The position numbers and the translations under genes were made by a program. Shown here one piece after another: positions 1 to 6,284 of a stretch of DNA of 7,228 nucleotides; positions within the stretch are counted from its first letter, which is position 1, and each line of letters opens with the position of its first letter. Location: positions 1-7,228 of the forward strand of contig JAVBKP010000025.1 of NCBI GenBank assembly GCA_031553975.1. The letters run 5' to 3'. The notes below the pieces were generated by a model. It did no database searches. It had not been told where the DNA came from and was given only the letters and a program-made list of their open reading frames with translations. This DNA is from JAVBKP01 sp031553975 (GTDB lineage Bacteria > Bacillota > Clostridia > Peptostreptococcales > Anaerovoracaceae).

Positions 1-939
1 GTTAAAGCGGTAGATGCCTACATCAAAGCGCCATCTGCTGCAAAAGTTACAGTGAACGGCAAGGAATATACATTTGCTGCTGCAAAAGCAGGCGTTGCTG
101 CTAACTTAAATGGTGTATTCGCAGTGATGGGATCTCAAAAATGGTCATATGGAGACCACTTTGTTAACGTAGCATTGAATGCTGCCTTTAGCGGAGCGGC
201 TTCTGCGGCGTCAGCTACTGATGCTGACATCGATGGGTTAACTGATATCTTCACAACATACGCAAAAGCACTAGACCTTAAAACTACATACCTAGCTGGT
301 GCTAAAGGTCCTATGGTAAGAGGTGCAGACTTCGTATCAGAGGCTAACACTGGATATGACCAAACAATTCAAGTTTTTGCTGATAGCAAAGCTGTTTTCT
401 TAAAGCAAGGAAACTGGGCATATGGAAATGTTGAAAAAGTAAATGCTGATATGGCTAAAAGACTTTCTTTCATTCCTGTTAAAATGCCTATGACTGACAG
501 CATGATTAAAGTAAGCGGTCTCAACGCTACTAAGTTCAACCAGTCTATTCCTGTATTCGTTCCTAACTTCTATGCAATCAATGCTAAAGTTAGTGAGCAA
601 CTACAAGATGAAGCTATGCAATTCCTTGTATGGCTTAACACATCTGCTACCGGTAACAAATTCGTTACAGAAGATTTTGCATTTATTCCATACAATGCAG
701 ATCCAGCTACGGTAACTCTTCCAAATTCACTTGGAAATTCTATCGTTAGTTATATGAAAGATGGCAATACGTTATCTGCTCCATATCATGGAATGCCAGG
801 AAACTGGTCTGGAGATACGTTTGGTCTTAAAATCATGGAAAGCTACATGACTAAGCCAGTATGGTCAGAACAAGACTATGCAGATATCGCTGCATATGGT
901 ATCAGCTCGTTAAAAGAAACTAGAGCAGCCCAAGAATAG
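1..939 (+). CDS. Sugar ABC transporter substrate-binding protein, 5'-truncated (CUT1 / MalE-like)
   Basis: The frame is open from base 1 to the TAG stop at 937-939, giving 312 residues of the C-terminal part. Family 1 binding proteins are usually 400-450 residues, so the signal peptide, lipobox and about 100 or more residues probably lie upstream. Family-like features are the DSKAVFLKQGNWAYG segment (counterpart of the usual 'GKAAM...GNWA' motif), followed by a proline-rich beta region, and a later helix QDEAMQFLVWLNTSATGNKF typical of the C-terminal lobe. Aromatic residues (many Trp and Tyr) fit sugar stacking. The protein would capture sugar outside the cell and deliver it to the two permeases encoded next. 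Neighbouring malQ and glgB point to maltose or maltodextrin as substrate, but this is inferred from context. All 13 Ile codons are ATT or ATC, unlike the next gene, which suggests high expression. A GTG at 52 is internal, not the start. Confidence 0.9.
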   Translation, partial: VKAVDAYIKAPSAAKVTVNGKEYTFAAAKAGVAANLNGVFAVMGSQKWSYGDHFVNVALNAAFSGAASAASATDADIDGLTDIFTTYAKALDLKTTYLAGAKGPMVRGADFVSEANTGYDQTIQVFADSKAVFLKQGNWAYGNVEKVNADMAKRLSFIPVKMPMTDSMIKVSGLNATKFNQSIPVFVPNFYAINAKVSEQLQDEAMQFLVWLNTSATGNKFVTEDFAFIPYNADPATVTLPNSLGNSIVSYMKDGNTLSAPYHGMPGNWSGDTFGLKIMESYMTKPVWSEQDYADIAAYGISSLKETRAAQE

Positions 940-950
940 GGTATGTATTA

Positions 951-990
951 TATTTAAATGGATGTGCCATCAGGCACGTCCATTTAAATA
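951..990 (+). terminator. Intercistronic hairpin after the binding-protein gene (partial terminator or mRNA-stabilising stem)
   Basis: The arms 951-968 and 973-990 pair over 18 bp with a single G-T wobble and a 4-base loop (ATCA). The inner half is GC-rich (GGATGTGCC with GGCACGTCC); the outer half is AT-rich (TATTTAAAT). Only a short GTTTT follows, so it is not an ideal intrinsic terminator. It sits 11 bases after the stop codon and 48 bases before the permease start. Hairpins in this position between binding-protein and permease genes are known to let the binding protein be made in excess, either by partial termination or by protecting the upstream mRNA from 3' exonucleases. Which of the two applies cannot be told from the sequence. 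Confidence 0.6.
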
Positions 991-1038
991 GTTTTAAACA
1001 ATTATATTCAATAACTGATAATAGGATAGGGGCATCAA

Positions 1039-1935
1039 ATGGAAAAGTATTATAAAAAATGGTTTATTCCGCTCATTTTACCCGCAGTGATTTTATTTGT
1101 AATCGTTATTGTGATCCCGTTCTTTACGGGTGTTTTATATTCATTTTCAGGTTGGCGAGGTGTTTACTTTAAGGGTGGAGACAATGCTTTCGAGGCCTGG
1201 GTTGGATTCGCCAACTACATAAAAGCGTTTCAAAATGAAAAATTCATGGCTGCTTTTGTGTATACATTTAAGTATACCATTGTAGCCGTTATATCTATAA
1301 ATATTGTAAGTCTTGCACTGGCTCTTATGGTTACAAAGATAGGTAAAGCCGCAGGATTGTTCAGAACTGTTTTCTTCTTGCCTAACCTGCTAGGTGGATT
1401 GGCACTAGGTTTTATATGGCAATTTATATTCCAAATTATCTATACAGACATATTGTTTAGTGAAACAAGCCCGATTCACATTGAATTTATGAGGCATATG
1501 ACACAAGATCCTACAAAGGCACTTGTGGCCTTAGCAATACTTATGACATGGCAAACAGCCGGCTATATGATGGTTATTTATGTAGCGGGACTGAACAATA
1601 TTCCTTCTGACTTATATGAAGCTGCCTCTATTGATGGAGCTAGCGGTGTTCAGAGATTCTTCAAAGTTACACTGCCCATGCTGATGCCGTCTATTACGGT
1701 GGTTGTGTTCTTAACACTAGCCAATTCATTCAAATTATTAGACCAAAACATTGCCTTGACAGATGGTAACTTTGATACCAGAATGCTAGCCCTTCAAATA
1801 TTAAGGGCCACAAAAGACACCAACCCTCCTAACTATGGATTAGCCCAGGCAGAAGCGGTAATATTCTTTATTATCGTAGCTGTTATTACATTAATCCAAG
1901 TTACAGTAACAAAGAAAAGGGAGGTGGAGCTATAA
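1039..1935 (+). CDS. Sugar ABC transporter permease, MalF-like (CUT1)
   Basis: This 298-residue inner-membrane protein forms half of the importer's translocation channel. Six hydrophobic segments can be seen at about residues 9-36, 75-99, 107-135, 160-185, 217-235 and 270-290. The cytoplasmic EAA loop, which docks on the ATPase, begins at E194 (EAASIDGA) and runs to the conserved proline near 213-217. The length fits short Gram-positive MalF-like permeases without the large periplasmic insert of E. coli MalF. The ATG at 1039 is the first possible start, because an in-frame TAG lies at 1027-1029, and a GGATAGGGG purine stretch at 1024-1032 can serve as ribosome binding site. The end overlaps the next permease start by one base, indicating translational coupling. 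Ile is encoded by ATA in 10 of 31 cases, in contrast to the upstream binding protein. The exact sugar is not readable from this sequence; maltodextrin is inferred from neighbours. Confidence 0.92.
   Translation: MEKYYKKWFIPLILPAVILFVIVIVIPFFTGVLYSFSGWRGVYFKGGDNAFEAWVGFANYIKAFQNEKFMAAFVYTFKYTIVAVISINIVSLALALMVTKIGKAAGLFRTVFFLPNLLGGLALGFIWQFIFQIIYTDILFSETSPIHIEFMRHMTQDPTKALVALAILMTWQTAGYMMVIYVAGLNNIPSDLYEAASIDGASGVQRFFKVTLPMLMPSITVVVFLTLANSFKLLDQNIALTDGNFDTRMLALQILRATKDTNPPNYGLAQAEAVIFFIIVAVITLIQVTVTKKREVEL
1918..1927 (+). promoter_or_regulatory. Ribosome binding site of the MalG-like permease, inside the preceding gene
   Basis: AGGGAGGTGG lies 7 bases before the ATG at 1935 and is a near-perfect match to the anti-Shine-Dalgarno complement (GGAGGTG). 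It lies within the last codons of the MalF-like gene (encoding KREVEL), and the stop TAA shares its last A with the start ATG. This supports stop-restart coupling so that both permease subunits are made in equal amounts. Confidence 0.8.
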
Positions 1936-2780
1936 TGGAAAAGTCTAGGTTTTTTGCGAAAATAAAGTCAGCACTTATATATATTGCCCTGGCAATAATG
2001 GCAATCTACACAGTAGCCCCTCTGTTCTTCTTGTTGGTTAACTCGTTCAAAAGTCAAAAAGAAATCGTATCAGCACCTATGTCGCTTCCTGAGAAGTGGG
2101 ACTTTTCATATATAATCAGTGCTTTTGATGCCATTCATTTTGGCAAAGCCTTTATGGTCACATTGGTCCTCACAGTAGTATCAGTGGTTATTATCATTAT
2201 TAGTTCTTCTATGGCTGCTTGGATTATGGTTAGAACCAAGACAAAGGTGTCTTCTTGGGTGCTTTTGGCTTTTGTAGCTGCTATGATTATCCCATTCCAA
2301 GCCATTATGTATCCTTTGATCTCCAATATGGATAAAATGGGACTTAAGAATTTTATCGGACTGATTATCATGTACGGTGGATTTGGTATGAGCATGTCTG
2401 TTTTCCTCTATCATGGATTCATCAAGAGCATACCTCAGGGAATAGAAGAGGCAGCTATTATTGATGGGGCTAATATTTTTCAAGTGTTTTTCTTGGTCGT
2501 ATTCCCATTATTAAAATCCACAACAGTTACCATTGTTATTCTCAATGCCATGTGGATATGGAATGACTATTTGTTACCATTCCTCGTAATAGGAAACTCG
2601 CCCACAAAGACCCTAACCTTAGAGCTATATTTTGCAAAGATGCTGTCGGGACAATTCGGTAACCCGTGGGAGCTTGTATTCCCAGCAGTGCTAATATCAA
2701 TCATTCCAATCGTCATAGTATTTTTACTTCTTCAAAAGCATATTGTCAAAGGTATGGCTGATGGGGCGATCAAATCATAA
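1935..2780 (+). CDS. Sugar ABC transporter permease, MalG-like (CUT1)
   Basis: This 281-residue protein is the second channel subunit of the importer. Hydrophobic segments appear at about residues 13-37, 73-98, 107-127, 139-160, 183-216 (containing two stretches) and 247-267. The EAA loop is at 172-195 (EAAIIDGA, then a conserved F and the VFPLLK end). The C-terminal tail LLQKHIVKGMADGAIKS matches the typical MalG-type ending, in which a conserved 'GxxxGAxK' closes the protein near the ATPase interface. Length is normal for the family. It overlaps the MalF-like gene by one base and is followed after 43 bases by malQ. No ATPase gene follows, so a shared ATPase from another locus is likely needed. 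Confidence 0.92.
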   Translation: MEKSRFFAKIKSALIYIALAIMAIYTVAPLFFLLVNSFKSQKEIVSAPMSLPEKWDFSYIISAFDAIHFGKAFMVTLVLTVVSVVIIIISSSMAAWIMVRTKTKVSSWVLLAFVAAMIIPFQAIMYPLISNMDKMGLKNFIGLIIMYGGFGMSMSVFLYHGFIKSIPQGIEEAAIIDGANIFQVFFLVVFPLLKSTTVTIVILNAMWIWNDYLLPFLVIGNSPTKTLTLELYFAKMLSGQFGNPWELVFPAVLISIIPIVIVFLLLQKHIVKGMADGAIKS

Positions 2781-2807
2781 AAGTAACAATCAAGTTATGC
2801 TGAGTAG

Positions 2808-2813
2808 AAAGGA
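2808..2813 (+). promoter_or_regulatory. Ribosome binding site that decides the malQ start
   Basis: AAAGGA ends 10 bases before the ATG at 2824. No purine-rich site stands before the other in-frame candidates (GTG-type start at 2743, inside the permease gene, and ATG at 2797). The family's conserved N-terminus (RGSGILMHIASLPSPYGIG) begins immediately after the 2824 ATG, which agrees with this choice. Confidence 0.65.
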
Positions 2814-2823
2814 CACACATTCA

Positions 2824-4317
2824 ATGTTTAAACGCGGATCAGGTATTTTAATGCATATTGCATCTCTTCCTAGCCCCTATGGGATAGGCACTTTTGGAAA
2901 AGAGGCTTATGATTTTGTAGATTTTTTAGTAGGTGCGGGACAAAAATACTGGCAGATATTGCCCCTAGGACCGACTAGCTATGGAGATTCACCATACCAA
3001 TCATTTTCTTCACATGCAATCAATCCATATTTTATTGATTTTGATTTGCTGCAAGAAGAGGGGCTTTTAGAAAAATCAGAATATGATAGCTTAGATTTTG
3101 GAGATGATTCTACACTGGTTGATTATTTTAAACTTTACCAAAATCGTATGAAAGTGTTAAAATTAGCATATTTTAGGGCGAAGCAAAAATATAACAATGC
3201 CATTATTGAATTTTCTAATCAGAACAAAAGCTGGATAGATGATTATGCTATGTACATGGCACTAAAGGTGCACTTTGAATTAAAAGAGTGGAGCCTGTGG
3301 GACGATGACATTAAGCACAGAGAACCAGAGGCCATAGAACGGTACAAGTGGATATTAGGCGAAGAGATTTTCTTTTGGAAATTCACCCAACTCATCGGAT
3401 TTAGGCAGTGGGAAAAGCTTAAAAAAACTGCCAACCAAAAAGGCATTAGTATAATAGGTGATATACCAATATACGCGGCCTACGATAGCGCCGATACATG
3501 GGCTCATGCAGCATCTGGCATATTTAAATTTGATAAAGATTTGAAACCTTTGGCTGTGGCAGGCTGCCCACCAGATTATTTTTCTCCTGACGGGCAGTAT
3601 TGGGGCAATCCAGTGTATAACTGGGCAAAAAATAAAGAAACAAATTATGTTTGGTGGATGGATAGACTAAAGACTTCCTTTGAATTATATGATATTGTTA
3701 GAATAGATCATTTTAGAGGGTTTGTTAGCTATTGGGAGATTCCCTATGGATCACCAACAGCAGCTAGTGGTGCGTGGGCACCGGGTCCTAAATATGACTT
3801 TACAGATGCTATACAGGAGAAATTTGGCGGTCTGGCTATCATTGCAGAAGATTTAGGATTTTTGACAGAAGAGGTAACTCAATTCAACAAAGATTCTGGA
3901 TACCCTGGCATGAAGATTTTACAATTTGCCTTTGATGCTGGTGGGGAGAGTAGCTATTTGCCCCACTGTTATGAGCGCAATTGTATCGTGTATACAGGAA
4001 CCCATGACAATGATACTACACTAGGCTGGTTCTCTCAGGCTAGCGATGAAGAGAAAGAACTAGCGATCAAGTATCTCAAACTAGATGAAAAAGAGGGATA
4101 CCATTGGGGTATGATTAGGGGCGCATTAGGCTCTGTGGCTAATATGGCCATTTTCCCAATGCAGGATTTATTAGGACTTGATAGTGAAGCTAGAATGAAC
4201 ACTCCATCCACATTAGGTGGACGCAACTGGCGATGGAGAATAAATACAAATACAAATGTTACGTTACAAGACTTAGAAGAGAAAATGGGAGAACTGACAA
4301 AGAGATATTCAAGATAA
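2824..4317 (+). CDS. malQ: 4-alpha-glucanotransferase (amylomaltase / disproportionating enzyme, GH77)
   Basis: This cytoplasmic enzyme transfers alpha-1,4-glucan segments between maltodextrins, making longer chains and releasing glucose. The chosen start gives 497 residues, the usual length for the bacterial enzyme. The conserved N-terminal GILMHIASLPSPYGIG and ILPLGPTSYGDSPYQS are present. The catalytic set of GH77 is complete: nucleophile D295 in VRIDHFRG, acid/base E342 in IIAEDLG, and stabiliser D395 in TGTHDNDTT. Other family marks are GDIPIYAAYDSADTW (212-226), CPPDYFSPDGQYWGNP (248-263) and the C-terminal RMNTPSTLGGRNWRWR. The reading frame is open upstream to 2743, overlapping the permease gene, but those 27 extra codons lack family similarity. 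It follows the permeases by 43 bases and precedes glgB by 65, so it bridges sugar import and glucan branching. In plants the same enzyme is called DPE1. Confidence 0.97.
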   Translation: MFKRGSGILMHIASLPSPYGIGTFGKEAYDFVDFLVGAGQKYWQILPLGPTSYGDSPYQSFSSHAINPYFIDFDLLQEEGLLEKSEYDSLDFGDDSTLVDYFKLYQNRMKVLKLAYFRAKQKYNNAIIEFSNQNKSWIDDYAMYMALKVHFELKEWSLWDDDIKHREPEAIERYKWILGEEIFFWKFTQLIGFRQWEKLKKTANQKGISIIGDIPIYAAYDSADTWAHAASGIFKFDKDLKPLAVAGCPPDYFSPDGQYWGNPVYNWAKNKETNYVWWMDRLKTSFELYDIVRIDHFRGFVSYWEIPYGSPTAASGAWAPGPKYDFTDAIQEKFGGLAIIAEDLGFLTEEVTQFNKDSGYPGMKILQFAFDAGGESSYLPHCYERNCIVYTGTHDNDTTLGWFSQASDEEKELAIKYLKLDEKEGYHWGMIRGALGSVANMAIFPMQDLLGLDSEARMNTPSTLGGRNWRWRINTNTNVTLQDLEEKMGELTKRYSR

Positions 4318-4323
4318 TATATA
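4294..4323 (+). promoter_or_regulatory. Possible weak internal promoter before glgB
   Basis: CTGACA (4294-4299, five of six bases of TTGACA) is separated by 18 bases from TATATA (4318-4323, four of six of TATAAT). Transcription would start near 4330 and give a leader of roughly 50 bases before glgB. The region is AT-rich, so such matches arise by chance easily, and most of the element lies inside the end of malQ. It is offered only as a candidate for separate control of the glycogen genes. Confidence 0.2.
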
Positions 4324-4336
4324 GTAACTAAAATAA

Positions 4337-4362
4337 AATGAATTCAGCACAAGAATGAATTC
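4337..4362 (+). repeat. Short direct repeat in the malQ-glgB gap
   Basis: The 9-mer AATGAATTC occurs at 4337-4345 and again at 4354-4362, start-to-start distance 17 bases. Each copy contains the palindrome GAATTC, so the pair could also fold into a 6-bp stem with an 11-base loop. It may be a protein-binding site or chance in AT-rich DNA; nothing in the window decides this. The rest of the gap shows only the glgB ribosome binding site. Confidence 0.35.
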
Positions 4363-4372
4363 GGAACATAGC

Positions 4373-4377
4373 GGAGG
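4373..4377 (+). promoter_or_regulatory. Ribosome binding site of glgB
   Basis: GGAGG lies 5 bases before the ATG at 4383, within GCGGAGGAAAAT. It fixes the start and matches the expected N-terminus of the short branching enzymes. Confidence 0.8.
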
Positions 4378-4382
4378 AAAAT

Positions 4383-6284
4383 ATGGCAAAAAAGCTTGAA
4401 TTACCAATTTATTTATTCCATCAAGGAACTGCAGAAAAAGCATACGAAACGATGGGAGCGCACCCCGTATGTCCTGGAGAAGATGCTGGATTCATTTTTC
4501 GCGTTTGGGCACCTAATGCAGTAAATGTAGCTGTAGTTGGAGATTTTAACGACTGGGATAATGTTAAACATCCTATGCAAAAAATCACAGACCAAGGTAT
4601 GTGGCAACTTACCATTGAGGAGGCAAAAGAGTTTGATTCCTACAAATATGTCATAACCCCAAAAAAAGGGCATAAACTTGATAAGGCAGATCCGTATGGA
4701 TTCCATATGGAGACAAGGCCTGCCACAGCCACAAAACTCTACGATATAGACGGGAAGCACAAGTGGAAAGATGCCACTTGGATGAAAAACAGAAAAGAAA
4801 AACCAGCGTATACGAATCCAGTCAACATATATGAAGTACATTTGGCTTCATGGAGACGATATGAAGACGGCAATTATTTTGACTATGACAAATTTGGAGA
4901 TGAGATCATTCCGTATGTAAAGGAAATGGGATACACCCATATTGAACTAATGCCTGTGTCTGAATATCCATTTGACGGCTCGTGGGGTTACCAAGTGACT
5001 GGATATTATGCACCTACATCTAGGTTTGGAACACCAGATCAGTTCATGAATTTCGTAGACAAGTGCCATAGAAACAAAGTATGCGTCATTCTAGACTGGG
5101 TACCAGGGCACTTCCCAAAAGATGGACATGGTTTAGTGGAGTTCGACGGTGGATATTGCTATGAATATAGCGATGCTCTAAAAATGGAGCACAAGGAATG
5201 GGGCACAAGAATATTCGATTGGGGCCGCAATGAAGTTAGGAGTTTCTTAATATCCAATGCCATATATTGGCTTGACAAATACCACATAGATGGACTTAGG
5301 ACAGATGCAGTAGCGTCTATGCTATATCTTGATTATGACAGAAAAGATGGACAATGGAGAGCCAATAGCAAGGGTGGAAGAGAGAATCTAGAAGCCGTAG
5401 CTTTTTTACAAGATCTAAACAAAGCAGTATTTGGTAGCTTTCCTGATGCACTGATGATAGCAGAAGAATCTACAGCATGGCCAATGGTGACAAAGCCTAC
5501 AGACGTAGGCGGATTAGGTTTTAATTTTAAGTGGAATATGGGCTGGATGAACGATACTCTTACCTATATGAAAAACGATCCTTTGGCGCGAAAGCATCAC
5601 CACGACAAGCTAACTTTTTCGTTAACATATGCGTTTAGTGAAAATTACGTACTGCCTTTATCTCATGATGAAGTGGTGCATATGAAAGGCTCCTTGATTG
5701 GAAGAATGCCAGGTGAGTATGAGCAAAAATTTGCCAACCTAAGAGCGTATTATGGATATATGATGGCCCACCCGGGCAAGAAAATGCTTTTCATGGGTGG
5801 CGAACTGGCCCAGTTCTCGGAGTGGAACTATGAGGGCGAGCTGGATTGGAATTTGTTAGCATATGATAGTCATCGTATGCTAAAAGAATACACAGCGGAT
5901 CTTAACAAATTTTATTTAAAAAATTCACCATTCTGGGAAAATGACGATTCATGGGACGGGTTTCAGTGGATTTGGCATAGTGACTATGAACAAAATATTA
6001 TTATTTTCAGAAGAATTGACAAAAAAGGCGAAGAAGTTATTGTAATATGTAACTTTGCGCCAGTATATAGAGAGTCATATCGGGTGGGCGTACCAGAAGC
6101 AGGTCAGTATAAGGCGGTACTAAACTCAGATGATAAAAAATATGGTGGTAGTGGCAATGACTTAGGAAAGCTAAAAAGCGAAAGCATTCCGTGGCATGAT
6201 CAGAAACAATCCATATTGATGAACTTGCCTTCGATGGCCACAGTATTCTTAAAAAAAAATATAAGGAAGGGTGACAAAAAATGA
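4383..6284 (+). CDS. glgB: 1,4-alpha-glucan branching enzyme (glycogen branching enzyme, GH13)
   Basis: This cytoplasmic enzyme cuts alpha-1,4-glucan chains and rejoins them as alpha-1,6 branches. At 633 residues it is the short form lacking the extra N-terminal domain of E. coli GlgB (728). Order of domains: N-terminal segment with YLFHQGTAEKAYETMGAH; CBM48-type beta domain at about 33-120 (FRVWAPNAVNVAVVGDFNDW); GH13 barrel at about 145-500; C-terminal all-beta domain from about 525. GH13 regions are present: DWVPGHFP (238-245), the nucleophile D308 in GLRTDAV, acid/base E361 in MIAEESTAWP, and D429 in LPLSHDEVVH. GMGGELAQ-type region appears as FMGGELAQFSEWN. One oddity is Thr307 where I would expect Val (RVDAV) in branching enzymes. 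It lies 65 bases after malQ and overlaps glgC by four bases, so glgB and glgC are probably translationally coupled. A run of nine A (6251-6259) lies near its end. Confidence 0.97.
   Translation: MAKKLELPIYLFHQGTAEKAYETMGAHPVCPGEDAGFIFRVWAPNAVNVAVVGDFNDWDNVKHPMQKITDQGMWQLTIEEAKEFDSYKYVITPKKGHKLDKADPYGFHMETRPATATKLYDIDGKHKWKDATWMKNRKEKPAYTNPVNIYEVHLASWRRYEDGNYFDYDKFGDEIIPYVKEMGYTHIELMPVSEYPFDGSWGYQVTGYYAPTSRFGTPDQFMNFVDKCHRNKVCVILDWVPGHFPKDGHGLVEFDGGYCYEYSDALKMEHKEWGTRIFDWGRNEVRSFLISNAIYWLDKYHIDGLRTDAVASMLYLDYDRKDGQWRANSKGGRENLEAVAFLQDLNKAVFGSFPDALMIAEESTAWPMVTKPTDVGGLGFNFKWNMGWMNDTLTYMKNDPLARKHHHDKLTFSLTYAFSENYVLPLSHDEVVHMKGSLIGRMPGEYEQKFANLRAYYGYMMAHPGKKMLFMGGELAQFSEWNYEGELDWNLLAYDSHRMLKEYTADLNKFYLKNSPFWENDDSWDGFQWIWHSDYEQNIIIFRRIDKKGEEVIVICNFAPVYRESYRVGVPEAGQYKAVLNSDDKKYGGSGNDLGKLKSESIPWHDQKQSILMNLPSMATVFLKKNIRKGDKK
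6263..6273 (+). promoter_or_regulatory. Ribosome binding site of glgC within the end of glgB
   Basis: AAGGAAGGGTG ends 7 bases before the ATG at 6281 and lies in the last codons of glgB (encoding IRKGDKK). The ATGA overlap (start at 6281-6283, stop at 6282-6284) supports coupled translation of the two enzymes. Confidence 0.7.

Noticed and set aside
1001..1022. Promoter-like AT-rich sequence (GATAAT at 1017-1022) before the MalF-like gene
   Set aside because: No convincing -35 element is present, and transcription would start within the ribosome binding site, leaving almost no leader.
2743..2823. Longer malQ start inside the permease gene (27 extra codons)
   Set aside because: No ribosome binding site stands before 2743 or 2797, the extra residues resemble no GH77 N-terminus, and the ATG at 2824 has both a site and the family's expected start.
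2781..2823. Permease-malQ gap inspected for a terminator or operator
   Set aside because: No inverted repeat or promoter pair was seen; it contains only the malQ ribosome binding site.
4413..4841. Minus-strand open frame of 142 codons opposite the 5' part of glgB
   Set aside because: It lies wholly within a well-supported gene, has no recognisable domain or ribosome binding site, and has the low-complexity Cys/Phe/Ile-rich make-up of an antisense shadow.
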